Shown piece by piece: positions 26,825 to 35,996 of a DNA stretch of 64,000 bases (its first letter is position 1; the number at the start of each line of letters is the position of its first letter). Under the pieces are notes generated by a model. That model saw nothing but the letters and a program-made list of their open reading frames with translations. It was not told the origin of the DNA and did not search any database. Source of the DNA: Dorea longicatena (GTDB lineage Bacteria; Bacillota; Clostridia; Lachnospirales; Lachnospiraceae); assembly GCF_024168045.1 (NCBI RefSeq), contig NZ_CP100126.1:1257501-1321500 (forward strand), in the 5' to 3' direction. Made by a program: the position numbers and the translations under genes.

Positions 26825-27913
26825 TTATAATGAACGGAATACATCCAGCAGCCGGTCATTATCCTCTGGATTCATAATGCAGAACCGTACATATTCTCCG
26901 TTCAGGCTTTCGAAAGAAGAACAGTCCCGGATCATGAAATTCTGGTGAATCGCTTTTTCAAAGACATCGAAAGAAGTGAGTCCTTCTTTTAAAATCCTTA
27001 CAAGGACAAAGTTGGCATAAGCAGGATAAATCTTTACAGTATCCAGTTCAGAAAGCTCTTTGCACATTCGGGTGCGCTCGGAATCAATGAGAGTCCAGGT
27101 CTTCTTAATATAATCGGTATCTTTCAACATCCGTTCTCCGGCATAAGCTCCGACACTGTTCAGGCTCCACGGATTCTGGTGGGTAAGAAGCGTCTGAAGA
27201 AATGCCTGATTACTGGTGAGACCATAACCAAAGCGAAGTCCAGGTGCGGCGAAGAACTTGGATACACCGCGGATGACCATGAAGTTGTCGAATTCCGGTA
27301 CAAGAGAAACTGCAGAGAGGGAAGTGCCTTCCGGTGCGAATTCGATATAAGTCTCATCGATCATAACGAAGATACCAAGTGACCGGCATACGGTTAACAG
27401 CTTTTTCATATCAGCGGTACTGATGGCTGAAGAGGTCGGGTTGTTCGGATTACAGATGATCAGAAGATCAATATCACTTTTCAGTGTATCGGTCAGATCG
27501 GAAATATCCAGTCTGAAATCCTGTTCTTCTTTCAGATTATAATATTCCAGTGTGCCGCCGACCAGATTCAGCTCTCTTGCATATTCGGAATAGGTCGGTC
27601 CCAGAAGCAGCGCTCTTTTTGGTGCGCGCTGGCTGATCAGAAGTGAGATAAGCTCCGTAGAACCATTTCCGACAACAATATGTTCCGGCGAGGTATTGGT
27701 ATATGCAGCAATTGCTTTTTTCAGATCTGTATAATCTCTGTCTGGATAACTGCTGATGATATCCAGATGTTCTGCGAGATCTTTTTTTACCTGTGCGGAT
27801 AATCCGAGCGGGTTTACATTGGCACCGAACAAAACAATCTTTTCCCTATCAAGGTGATAATAATCTGCGATCTTTTCCAAATCGCTTCCGTGAAATTCTG
27901 GCTTTTTTTTCAT
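26825..27913 (-). CDS. PLP-dependent aminotransferase, CobD/HisC-like
   Basis: A 362-residue fold-type I PLP enzyme. The start MKKKPEFHGSDLEKIADYYH, then FGANVNPLG, resembles threonine-phosphate decarboxylase (CobD), which is close to histidinol-phosphate aminotransferase. The pocket is seen in VGNGSTELI, LLIICNPNNPTS, VMIDETYIEF and the lysine motif RGVSKFFAAPGLRFGYG. The ATG at 27913 has GGATGG 6 bases upstream; a 52-residue N-terminal extension from 28069 would overlap the divergent gene and is rejected. No cobalamin or histidine gene is near, so the true substrate is open. Confidence 0.82.
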   Translation of the reverse strand: MKKKPEFHGSDLEKIADYYHLDREKIVLFGANVNPLGLSAQVKKDLAEHLDIISSYPDRDYTDLKKAIAAYTNTSPEHIVVGNGSTELISLLISQRAPKRALLLGPTYSEYARELNLVGGTLEYYNLKEEQDFRLDISDLTDTLKSDIDLLIICNPNNPTSSAISTADMKKLLTVCRSLGIFVMIDETYIEFAPEGTSLSAVSLVPEFDNFMVIRGVSKFFAAPGLRFGYGLTSNQAFLQTLLTHQNPWSLNSVGAYAGERMLKDTDYIKKTWTLIDSERTRMCKELSELDTVKIYPAYANFVLVRILKEGLTSFDVFEKAIHQNFMIRDCSSFESLNGEYVRFCIMNPEDNDRLLDVFRSL

Positions 27914-27970
27914 AATTTTCCATCCTATCGACACAATTTTGATATTTTCTCTTTCCGGCATTGCCATTCG

Positions 27971-28000
27971 TTGACAAACAATGCTATAATTTATTATAGT
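27971..28000 (+). promoter_or_regulatory. Promoter of the DUF5717/DUF5716/TPR operon
   Basis: TTGACA (27971-27976), 18 bases, TATAGT (27995-28000); TTATAG with a 17-base spacer is the alternative. Confidence 0.65.
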
Positions 28001-28041
28001 ATGTTTTAAGAAAAAAGCAACGAAAGAAGCAGGTGTAGGAC

Positions 28042-31000
28042 TTGAAAAATAAAATCCAAAAATTTTCAAAAGGCGACTTTCAGTTGATACGACCTGATGT
28101 TATATTCGATGAGACCAATCTGGTACTCATTATAGGTGAAGGGGAAGTATACAGAGGAAGTTTTACAATGAGGGCAAACAATGAGGGAAGGATACGAGGA
28201 CTGGTGTACTCGTCTTCTTTCCGCGTCCATTTTAAAGATCAGGGATTTGAGGGAAATCCGGCAAGAGTGGAATTTACGTATGACGGACGGGGACTTCGTC
28301 CGGGACATGTAGAGGCAGGAAAGTTCACGGTCGTATGTACCGGTGGTGAGTTTGAACTGGCTTTTACGGCAATCATTGAGAAACCATATGTGATGACAAC
28401 CTATGGAAAAGTACAGAGTACCGATGATTTCCGCAAACTTGCAATTAAGGATTTTTCAGAAGCGGGAAGGCTCTTCCGTTCCAAAGAATTCTATGAAATT
28501 TTAAAATATGAGAATGAGCGTACATTCTATCTGTACGATAATATGCGCAAATGGTCTCTCGGAGAACAGGCCATGGAAGAATTCATGGTAGGGATCAAAC
28601 AGAAAGAATGCATTTTCCTTACGCTTCAGGGAGAGGGGATGCTATTCGAAGATCTGACAGAGTCGACAAAGGGAACACTGACTCTGATGAAAAATACATG
28701 GGGATATATGCCAATCCATATTGAGACAGTCGGTGATTTTATCCGGGTGTCCAGACCTGAGATCAGCACAGAAGATTTTGTGGGAAATGCGCATGAGATT
28801 GAATATGTGGTAAGAGCAGAGAAACTTCATGGCGGACGGAATTACGGAGCATTGAAGTTCGTGACACCATATGAGACACTCACTTATGAAGTTGAGGTAT
28901 TGCAGAATCAGGAGTATGACGAAGATCACAGGATGCCGGAACTTTTACTGGCTCAGATTATCAAAGAATATGTAGGATATGTGGCAGGAAGAGTAACACT
29001 GGAACACTGGGTGGATAGTGCGGTCGAGAAGATGGTAGCACTGCGTAAGCTGGATCCTCTGAATGAAGTATATCAGTTGATGCTTGGTAATATCTATCTG
29101 CTCGGAGGCAAGACGGAAGAAGCAAAATGGATTCTTGAGAATTACAATTATAATCGGTTCGCAATCGGAAAAGATCCGCTGACAAACTGTTATTATCTGT
29201 ATCTGACTGCAAAGATCCGCGGAGATGTGAACTATGAAGAACGGGTGCTGGATGAGGTTGGAAAGACATATATGCGTCATCAGGATTCCTGGTGGCTGCT
29301 CTATATGATCCTGAATCTTGACAACAGATATAAGAATCCTTATAAACGTCTGGAAGTTCTGGAACAGCAGTTTGAGTATGGAATCCATGCAGTAATGTTT
29401 TATTTGGAAGCATATCTGTGCTATCAGGAAAAGCCGACACTTCTTAAGAAATTAGGCACATTTGAGATTCAGGTGTTGAATTTTGCGACCAAATACCGCA
29501 TGATGACAAAAGAACTGGCACTTTATATTTCAAATTTTGCCAGTCAGCAGAAAAAATACAGTGACAATCTGTTCAGAATCCTGGAAAGAATCTATAAGAT
29601 GTATGAAGAACCGATGATACTGAATACGATCTGTACACTTTTGATCAAAGGAAATAAAACGGCAAAGAAGTATTTTTCATGGTATCAGAAGGCAGTTGAT
29701 TCAGATCTTAAGATTGCCCAGCTTTATGAATATTATATGATGACAATCGACGAAGACAGTGCGCACGGACCGTTGCCGAAATCGCTGGTTTTATATTTTA
29801 TGCATGGAAATGCTCTCGATTATAAGAAGGCTGCGTATCTGTATGCAAGTCTTGTGATCCATGAGGAACAGGCAGGAGATCTGTATCTGAATTACAGAGA
29901 ACAGATGGTGGCATTTACATGGGAACAGTTGGCAAAGCGCCACATAACAGAATCACTGCGTACATTGTACAAAAGATTTTGCAGAGAAGACGAGATGACG
30001 GCAGAACGTATGGAGGCGATGCGAGACATCTGTTATTCTTATGAAGTAAGGACAAAGGTACGCGGGATGAAATGTGTGCTGGTAATCGAAAAAGATGGTT
30101 CGGTACGTCAGCGTATCCCGTATGATACGAAGAATGGAGCTATCATTTATCTGTATGATAAGGAATCGAGAATTGTATGGGAGTCTGTAGAGGGCAGACA
30201 TTATACGGATTCCATTCCATATGAGACGAAAAGACTGTTTTATGAGCCGCGTTTTGTAGATATGTGCAGAAAATATGCAGCATCTACAGGATTCTGGAAT
30301 CAGGAGCCGGAGAAAGAAAAACCGGATTATGAAAAGATCCAGGCAAAGGGGATAGATTCATTTGAGGATAAGGATGTCTTCCTGGTTTGCAGCAGAAGAA
30401 TCAGGGAAGAAAATTATACGGAGGATGACTTCTTAAGTTATCTTGCTTTTGAAATGTTCCGGAGAGGACAGTATGACAAGGTGACACTTACGTATCTTGC
30501 GGAGTATTACTGTGGCGCAATCGGAGATATGAAGCGACTCTGGAAAGTATTAAAACAATATGGGGTTCCGTCTTATAAGGTCAGTGAACGGATCATTACA
30601 CAGATGGTCTTTTCGGAGACATTGTATGAGGAAGAGCATATTTTTGAAGATTATTATCTGTCGGACAATGTATATTTCCGCTTAAAACAGGCATATCTTG
30701 CTTACGTTACAAGGGAATATATCGTATATGGACGAAGCCTGGAAAAATGTGTATTTGAAATCATTGCAAATGAATGTGATCAGAAAGAAGATCTGCCAGA
30801 TGTATGTAAGATTGCACTTCTGAAATATTATTCAGATAAAGAATACACAGGTGAACTGGAAGATGTCCTTCATCAGGTACTACGGGAAATGTGCGAAAAA
30901 CAACTAGTCTTCCCATATTACATGAATTATAAAGAGGAATGGCTGCGGGAAGTACAACTCTATAATAAGGTGATGGCAGCATACCGCTGTAAACCAGGAG

Positions 31001-31338
31001 GAAAAGTAAGACTGTACTATAAGATGAAACAAAAAGACCGGGAAGAACTGGGATACCGAGCAGAGGCAATGATGCCGGTCTATGAAAACCTGTATGTAAA
31101 ACAATTTGTCCTTTATAATGACGAATCAGTGAATTATTATTTCCAGGAATCCGGAAACGGAGAAATGATCACAACAGACAAAAAGACGCTGAAAACAGAT
31201 AAAGAACGTGTATTTGCCGGAAAATATCAGATGCTGAATGCAATGACAGATATGGATTCGGATGCGGAACGTTCGAAAGCCATGCTTGAGTTTGAAGAAG
31301 AAGAACAGATGGCAGATCAGATATTTAAGATATATTAA
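28042..31338 (+). CDS. Large DUF5717-family protein of unknown function
   Basis: A 1098-residue protein with no signal peptide or membrane segment. The first 290 residues look like beta-rich modules (RPDVIFDETNLVLIIGEGEV, ARVEFTYDGRGLRPGHVEAG). Most of the rest is alpha-helical, rich in Tyr, Leu and Glu, with repeat-like hairpins resembling TPR or HEAT arrays (about 310-700 and 780-960). I assign DUF5717 from memory of the family. It begins with TTG at 28042, with AGGTG 6 bases upstream. It is followed at 20 bases by the actin/Hsp70-fold gene, and these two with the TPR gene form one operon. No function is known to me; a scaffold or substrate-binding partner of the ATPase is a guess. Confidence 0.72.
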   Translation: MKNKIQKFSKGDFQLIRPDVIFDETNLVLIIGEGEVYRGSFTMRANNEGRIRGLVYSSSFRVHFKDQGFEGNPARVEFTYDGRGLRPGHVEAGKFTVVCTGGEFELAFTAIIEKPYVMTTYGKVQSTDDFRKLAIKDFSEAGRLFRSKEFYEILKYENERTFYLYDNMRKWSLGEQAMEEFMVGIKQKECIFLTLQGEGMLFEDLTESTKGTLTLMKNTWGYMPIHIETVGDFIRVSRPEISTEDFVGNAHEIEYVVRAEKLHGGRNYGALKFVTPYETLTYEVEVLQNQEYDEDHRMPELLLAQIIKEYVGYVAGRVTLEHWVDSAVEKMVALRKLDPLNEVYQLMLGNIYLLGGKTEEAKWILENYNYNRFAIGKDPLTNCYYLYLTAKIRGDVNYEERVLDEVGKTYMRHQDSWWLLYMILNLDNRYKNPYKRLEVLEQQFEYGIHAVMFYLEAYLCYQEKPTLLKKLGTFEIQVLNFATKYRMMTKELALYISNFASQQKKYSDNLFRILERIYKMYEEPMILNTICTLLIKGNKTAKKYFSWYQKAVDSDLKIAQLYEYYMMTIDEDSAHGPLPKSLVLYFMHGNALDYKKAAYLYASLVIHEEQAGDLYLNYREQMVAFTWEQLAKRHITESLRTLYKRFCREDEMTAERMEAMRDICYSYEVRTKVRGMKCVLVIEKDGSVRQRIPYDTKNGAIIYLYDKESRIVWESVEGRHYTDSIPYETKRLFYEPRFVDMCRKYAASTGFWNQEPEKEKPDYEKIQAKGIDSFEDKDVFLVCSRRIREENYTEDDFLSYLAFEMFRRGQYDKVTLTYLAEYYCGAIGDMKRLWKVLKQYGVPSYKVSERIITQMVFSETLYEEEHIFEDYYLSDNVYFRLKQAYLAYVTREYIVYGRSLEKCVFEIIANECDQKEDLPDVCKIALLKYYSDKEYTGELEDVLHQVLREMCEKQLVFPYYMNYKEEWLREVQLYNKVMAAYRCKPGGKVRLYYKMKQKDREELGYRAEAMMPVYENLYVKQFVLYNDESVNYYFQESGNGEMITTDKKTLKTDKERVFAGKYQMLNAMTDMDSDAERSKAMLEFEEEEQMADQIFKIY

Positions 31339-31358
31339 AATGAAAGGAGGAGACGATA

Positions 31359-32642
31359 ATGCAAAAAGGAAGTGTTTTGGGCTATGATCTGAATGAAAAG
31401 AATTGTCAGATCAGTTATTATGATGAAAATAAAGAAGAACCGGAAACGATGGAAGCAGCAGTTGATAATTATCAGATTCCTCTGATCCTTGGCTATTATA
31501 AAGAACGATGGGTATATGGACAGGAAGCAAAACGATTGAGAGAAGCGGGAGAGGGAGATATTGTCACTCATCTGTTCCGTAAAGCTGTAAAAAGAAAAAA
31601 AGTACGTGTAGGCGGGAAAATCCATGATGGCGTATGGCTTCTTGCAAAGTTCATTTCCATGACATTGAAGAAATTCGAACAGATTGATTATATTACGTTT
31701 TCCGTTCCGTATACGAATGTTGATATGTCGAAGATGTTAAAGGGAATCGGAAAATATATCGGTGTTCCGGGAGAATGTGTATTTGTACAGGATTATAAGG
31801 AAAGTTTCTGTCAGTATATGTTTTATCAGCCGAAAGAATTGTGGCAATATGAATCAGCATTGTTTTATTGTGATGCGCAGGAAATCCGTGCATATATGCT
31901 GCGCCGCCTGAATACAGTAAGCACCAAGAGCAGGGATATGTTTGTGACAGTAGAAGAAGTCGCCAATGCGCACATGAAAGAACTGGAAGCAATCTATCCT
32001 GTGTTGAATGTAGATAAAGCCAAAGATGCGGATGAGAGTTTTAAGTCTTTCATCCAGAATGTATTTGATAAAAAAGTGGTATCGTCTGTTTATCTGACAG
32101 GAGAGGGATTTGAGAATAACTGGTATCCGAATTCCCTGAAGGTACTGTGTAACGGACGGAGGGCTTTCCTTGGAAATAACTTATACAGTAAGGGTGCATG
32201 TTATTCATCCATGCGCTATGCAGATCCGTATGATGATGGTCCGATTTATCTGGATGGAACAAAGATGACAGAACAGATCTGCCTGCGTATGAGAATTGGC
32301 GGACAGGAAGGATGGTATCCGATTGTTGCATGGGGAACACACTGGTATGAGGCAGACGGACAGTGGGAAGTGATTTTGGAGGATACATCGGATATTGAGA
32401 TCCATATAGAGACACTTGACGGAGAGGATCTTAAAGTTGAGACAGTGTCACTGGAAGAACTGCCGGAACGAACAGATTATTCTTTGCGTCTTCAGATTGA
32501 AGTCATGTTTATGGATGAGCGTACCTGCAGGCTGCGTTTTAAAGATGTTGGTTTCGGAGAATTTTATCCGGCATCAGATTTCCTTGTAGAAAAGGAATTA
32601 CATTTAGGAGGTATCAATGGGCAGTTTAATTCTTTGTCATAA
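31359..32642 (+). CDS. DUF5716-family protein with an Hsp70/actin-like ATPase fold
   Basis: A 427-residue protein. The N-terminus VLGYDLNEKNCQISYYDENK reads as the phosphate-1 strand-turn-strand of the actin/Hsp70 superfamily. ALFYCDAQEIRAYMLRRL near 165 could be phosphate-2. SSVYLTGEGFENNWYPNSLK near 245-265, followed by GRRAFLGNNLYSKGACYS, matches the adenosine-binding segment of DnaK-like proteins. Residues from about 285 form a beta-rich C-terminal domain, as in a substrate-binding domain. AAAGGAGG lies 8 bases before the ATG. The fold call is mine by eye. The partner genes on both sides suggest a dedicated chaperone-like machine. Confidence 0.66.
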   Translation: MQKGSVLGYDLNEKNCQISYYDENKEEPETMEAAVDNYQIPLILGYYKERWVYGQEAKRLREAGEGDIVTHLFRKAVKRKKVRVGGKIHDGVWLLAKFISMTLKKFEQIDYITFSVPYTNVDMSKMLKGIGKYIGVPGECVFVQDYKESFCQYMFYQPKELWQYESALFYCDAQEIRAYMLRRLNTVSTKSRDMFVTVEEVANAHMKELEAIYPVLNVDKAKDADESFKSFIQNVFDKKVVSSVYLTGEGFENNWYPNSLKVLCNGRRAFLGNNLYSKGACYSSMRYADPYDDGPIYLDGTKMTEQICLRMRIGGQEGWYPIVAWGTHWYEADGQWEVILEDTSDIEIHIETLDGEDLKVETVSLEELPERTDYSLRLQIEVMFMDERTCRLRFKDVGFGEFYPASDFLVEKELHLGGINGQFNSLS

Positions 32643-33396
32643 AAAACGGGCCAAACGACCTTTTGAAATATCCAGAGTTCATATGCGGATTTACACGATA
32701 GAAGAATTGTGTTATTACATCTGTAATAATCTGTATTTGATCGATTATACGATCGTCAATGAACGATTGTGCCGGTGGGTCGGGGATGAACTGGAACTGC
32801 CGAAGCTGGCAGAGGAATTAAGAAGGCTTCTTCGGGAGAATGGATCGATGGAAGAATTTGTACTTACGATCCTGAAGGAATCTAATATCTATGCTGCGGC
32901 AGAAATTCATAAGATGCAGAGTGTTCTGGAACAACTGCAGTCACAGAGAGACGTAGAAAAAGAAAAATATAAGGCGGATACGCTTCAAAACAGTAAAGAA
33001 TACGAATCAGCGATTCTAGTATATCAGTCCATCCTTAACAAAGACTGGGATGAATCGGTAGATAAAAAGTTTTACGGTCGTGTGTATGCAAGCATGGGAT
33101 CTGCATATGGTCATCAGTTCCTGTATAAAGAAGCGGCAAAGGCTTATCAGGAAGCGTATAAGATATGTGAACAGCCTGATATATTGAAGGCGTATCTTTA
33201 TAGCTGTTATAAAGCTCTTCCGCATGATGAATACTTAAAAATGCTGTCGGGGAATCCAATCCTTCTGAGTCTGGACACTATTTTGCGTGATGAAATGGAA
33301 AAAACAAAGAAAAAGATAGGTGCGGATATTCCGGAAGAAAAGCTGAATGAATGGAAAAAGGAGTACCGCAGGATTGACAAACACCGTGGAATATGA
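32617..33396 (+). CDS. TPR-containing protein of the DUF5717/DUF5716 cassette
   Basis: A 259-residue soluble protein. An N-terminal helical region starts MRIYTIEELCYYICNNLYLI (23-42). A coiled coil spans about 95-120 (AAEIHKMQSVLEQLQSQRDV). TPR units cover about 122-200 (SKEYESAILVYQSILNKDWD, then VYASMGSAYGHQFLYKEAAK). The start ATG 32617 has AGGAGG (32606-32611) and overlaps the preceding gene by 26 bases. It resembles a co-chaperone or adaptor, which fits its place beside an Hsp70-like protein, but no exact family is known to me. Confidence 0.68.
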   Translation: MGSLILCHKKRAKRPFEISRVHMRIYTIEELCYYICNNLYLIDYTIVNERLCRWVGDELELPKLAEELRRLLRENGSMEEFVLTILKESNIYAAAEIHKMQSVLEQLQSQRDVEKEKYKADTLQNSKEYESAILVYQSILNKDWDESVDKKFYGRVYASMGSAYGHQFLYKEAAKAYQEAYKICEQPDILKAYLYSCYKALPHDEYLKMLSGNPILLSLDTILRDEMEKTKKKIGADIPEEKLNEWKKEYRRIDKHRGI

Positions 33397-33402
33397 TAAT
33401 AT
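33374..33402 (+). promoter_or_regulatory. Promoter of the amino acid transporter operon
   Basis: TTGACA (33374-33379), 17 bases, TAATAT (33397-33402), overlapping the end of the TPR gene. Confidence 0.7.
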
Positions 33403-33417
33403 ATCCAAAAGGTTTTA

Positions 33418-33476
33418 GTGTGGTAAAGTAATCAACTGCTAAACTGGTAAAAGAGCGTAGCGGCTGTTTGGCACAC
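33418..33476 (+). promoter_or_regulatory. Possible structured leader of the amino acid transporter operon
   Basis: GTGTG (33418-33422) can pair with CACAC (33472-33476), or TGCTAAAC (33437-33444) with GTTTGGCA (33466-33473), in the 100-base leader. It does not match a riboswitch class I can name. Confidence 0.3.
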
Positions 33477-33504
33477 GTAAAAGGAATACAGGAGGATATA
33501 TGTT

Positions 33505-34362
33505 ATGAAAAAGAGATTAGTACTGCTCCTTGTTACGGCAATGGCAGCTACAACGGTATTGGCAGGCTGTGGAAGTAAAGATTCAGGTTCATCTGACAGT
33601 GGAAAGAAATCGGCAAAAGAATCAAAAGTAGAAAATGATGATGACACATTGATCGTTGGGTTTGATGCTTCTTTCCCTCCATATGGTTATAAAGATGATA
33701 GCGGAGAATATGTAGGATTCGATCTTGATCTTGCACAGGAAGTATGTGATAGAAATGCTTGGAAACTGGTAAAACAGCCGATAGACTGGGATTCTAAGGA
33801 TGCGGAACTAAATTCGGAAACAATTGACTGTATCTGGAATGGATTCACTATGAATGGCCGTGAAGATGATTATACATGGTCAGATCCATATATTGACAAC
33901 AAGCAGGTTGTGGTAGTCAGAAGTGATTCGGGTATTGATGACTTTTCGGGGCTGAAAGGAAAACATGTAGAAGTACAGACAGACTCTTCGGCACTTGCGG
34001 CTCTGGAAGGAGATCAGAAAGACCTGGCGGCAACCTTCGCAGATCTTAATCAGGTTGCAGAATACAATACAGCATTCATGGATCTGGAATCCGGTGCATG
34101 TGATGCGATCGCTATGGACATCGGAGTTGCAAACTATCAGGTGAATTCAAGGAAAAATCCGGATGATTACAAGATCCTGGACAAAGAAATTTCATCTGAA
34201 CAGTATGCAGTCGGATTCAAAAAAGGAAACACAGAGCTGAAAGATAAAGTTCAGAAGACACTGGATGAGATGGCCGAAGACGGAACGGTTGATAAAATTG
34301 CAGAAAAGTATGCAGATTACGGAGTTCCGGGAGCTCTTTGTATAGGAAAGAACAGCAAGTAA
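33505..34362 (+). CDS. Amino acid ABC transporter substrate-binding lipoprotein
   Basis: A 285-residue family 3 binding protein. The signal peptide ends in the lipobox VLAGC, so Cys22 would be lipidated. A Ser/Lys-rich linker follows. The domain shows DDTLIVGFDASFPPYGYKDD, GFDLDLAQEVCDR, IDCIWNGFTMNGRE and the hinge region VGFKKGNTELKDKVQKTL. The ligand is an amino acid of unknown type. AGGAGG precedes the ATG. A hairpin downstream should raise its level above that of the permease. Confidence 0.92.
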   Translation: MKKRLVLLLVTAMAATTVLAGCGSKDSGSSDSGKKSAKESKVENDDDTLIVGFDASFPPYGYKDDSGEYVGFDLDLAQEVCDRNAWKLVKQPIDWDSKDAELNSETIDCIWNGFTMNGREDDYTWSDPYIDNKQVVVVRSDSGIDDFSGLKGKHVEVQTDSSALAALEGDQKDLAATFADLNQVAEYNTAFMDLESGACDAIAMDIGVANYQVNSRKNPDDYKILDKEISSEQYAVGFKKGNTELKDKVQKTLDEMAEDGTVDKIAEKYADYGVPGALCIGKNSK

Positions 34363-34368
34363 AATGAA

Positions 34369-34400
34369 GGGGCCAACCCCGGAGGGGATTGGTCCCTTTT
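34369..34400 (+). terminator. Partial terminator inside the amino acid transporter operon
   Basis: GGGGCCAACCCC (34369-34380) pairs with GGGGATTGGTCCC (34384-34396), with four T residues after it. It probably lets part of the transcripts stop after the binding protein gene. Confidence 0.75.
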
Positions 34401-34450
34401 GGCTCGCCATTCATTCGGAAGAAGCGTGAAAAAACTGGAGGACATTACAG

Positions 34451-35101
34451 ATGGAGATAGGAACACTGATGAGAGAACTTGGCGGAGGAATGTGGATCTC
34501 GGCAGAGATATTTATTCTGACATTACTTTTTTCACTGCCGCTTGGACTGGTGGTTGCATTCGGGAGAATGTCGAAGATTGCACCGGTCAGATGGATATCA
34601 AAATTATACATATCGATTATGAGAGGAACCCCGCTGATGCTTCAGTTGATGGTAGTGTATTTCGGACCATATTATCTGTTTGGAATGCGCATTTCCACAG
34701 GATACCGTATGACTGCGGTGCTGATCGGTTTTGCAATTAATTATGCGGCATATTTTGCTGAGATATACAGAGGCGGGATTGAGGCAATTCCGGTAGGACA
34801 GTATGAAGCGGCAAAGGTACTGGGATATTCCAAAAGCCAGACATTTTTCCGAATCGTATTTCCTCAGGTATGTAAGCATATTCTGCCGGCAGTGACCAAT
34901 GAGATCATCACGCTGGTAAAGGACACTTCACTGGCATTTGTGCTGGCTGTAACGGAGATGTTTACAATGGCAAAACAGATTGCGGCGGCACAGACTTCCA
35001 TGGTTCCGTATATTGCAGCAGGTATCTTCTATTATGTATTTAATTTGCTTGTTGCGATGATTATGGAAAAGATTGAAGAAAAGTTGAATTATTACCACTA
35101 G
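34451..35101 (+). CDS. Amino acid ABC transporter permease
   Basis: A 216-residue HisM/GlnP-type permease with about five membrane segments. The ATPase-contact EAA loop is EAAKVLGYSKSQTFFRIVFP near residues 117-136. TGGAGG lies 9 bases before the ATG. It forms a complete importer with the genes on each side, working as a homodimer. Confidence 0.93.
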   Translation: MEIGTLMRELGGGMWISAEIFILTLLFSLPLGLVVAFGRMSKIAPVRWISKLYISIMRGTPLMLQLMVVYFGPYYLFGMRISTGYRMTAVLIGFAINYAAYFAEIYRGGIEAIPVGQYEAAKVLGYSKSQTFFRIVFPQVCKHILPAVTNEIITLVKDTSLAFVLAVTEMFTMAKQIAAAQTSMVPYIAAGIFYYVFNLLVAMIMEKIEEKLNYYH

Positions 35102-35113
35102 GAGGAATAGATC

Positions 35114-35797
35114 ATGAGTCTGCTTGAAATGAAAAATATCAAAAAAAGTTTTAACGGGGTCGAAGTTCTGAAAGACATTTCTCTGAAGGTGGAAAAGGGA
35201 GAAGTCCTTGGTATCATCGGTCCTTCCGGCTCGGGAAAATCAACCCTTCTTCGATGTGCAACGGGGCTTGAGACTGCGGATGCAGGGGAAATCCATTATT
35301 CCGGAACCTTTGGACTGGTGTTTCAGAATTTTAATTTGTTTCCGCATTATTCGGTGATGAAGAATATCACTGATGCACCGCTGAAAGTACAGAAGAGAAA
35401 GAAAGAAGAAGTCTATAAAGAAGCGAGAGAACTTTTGAAGAAGATGGGACTTGCCGACAAGGAAGATTCATATCCTTGTCAGTTGTCGGGAGGACAGCAG
35501 CAGCGTGTATCAATCGCGAGAGCACTTGCACTGCATCCGGATATTCTGTTTTTTGATGAGCCGACGTCCGCGCTGGATCCGGAACTGACTGCAGAGATCC
35601 TGAAAGTTATCAGGGAACTTGCGATGGAGCATATGACGATGGTGATTGTTACGCATGAGATGAATTTTGCGAGAAACGTATCGGATCATGTAATCTTCAT
35701 GGATGGAGGTGTGATCGCAGTAGAAGGAACTCCGGAAGAAGTATTCGATTCATCTAATGAAAGAATGAAAGAATTTCTCGGAAAATTCAATGATTAA
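35114..35797 (+). CDS. Amino acid ABC transporter ATP-binding protein
   Basis: A 227-residue polar amino acid transporter ATPase. Walker A is [10 protein letters not shown] loop [11 protein letters not shown], signature [14 protein letters not shown], Walker [15 protein letters not shown], and H-loop VTHEMNFA. It is about 13-15 residues shorter than GlnQ-type relatives: the stretch between GEIHYSG and LVFQ is compact. All catalytic motifs are kept, so it should be active. Confidence 0.93.
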   Translation: MSLLEMKNIKKSFNGVEVLKDISLKVEKGEVLGIIGPSGSGKSTLLRCATGLETADAGEIHYSGTFGLVFQNFNLFPHYSVMKNITDAPLKVQKRKKEEVYKEARELLKKMGLADKEDSYPCQLSGGQQQRVSIARALALHPDILFFDEPTSALDPELTAEILKVIRELAMEHMTMVIVTHEMNFARNVSDHVIFMDGGVIAVEGTPEEVFDSSNERMKEFLGKFND

Positions 35798-35876
35798 CCG
35801 CGGGAAAACTAATGAATAGAACTGGATTATAAGCTATGCTTATTAAACGACGCGTTATAAATAATGTATCAGCAGG

Positions 35877-35926
35877 AATACAAGGTAGATGGAAATATTG
35901 CTTTTCCGTTTGCCTTGTATTATACT
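35877..35926 (+). promoter_or_regulatory. purF promoter within a hairpin
   Basis: TTGCTT (35898-35903), 17 bases, TATACT (35921-35926). AATACAAGG and CCTTGTATT, flanking 35877-35921, form an inverted repeat over the spacer, which could be an operator or the terminator of the operon before it. Confidence 0.5.
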
Positions 35927-35996
35927 GATATAGCAAAATGCTTTTTAAAGACAGTTTTGACAAATGAAAAATTTGAAAAGAATGGAGTCTGCATTT

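Noticed and set aside
27914..28069. Fifty-two-residue N-terminal extension of the aminotransferase.
   Set aside because: It crosses the promoter and start of the divergent gene, and the family begins at MKKKPEFHG.
33403..33504. Lysine, T-box or SAM riboswitch before the amino acid transporter genes.
   Set aside because: Only about 100 bases are available and none of the conserved motifs of those classes is present.
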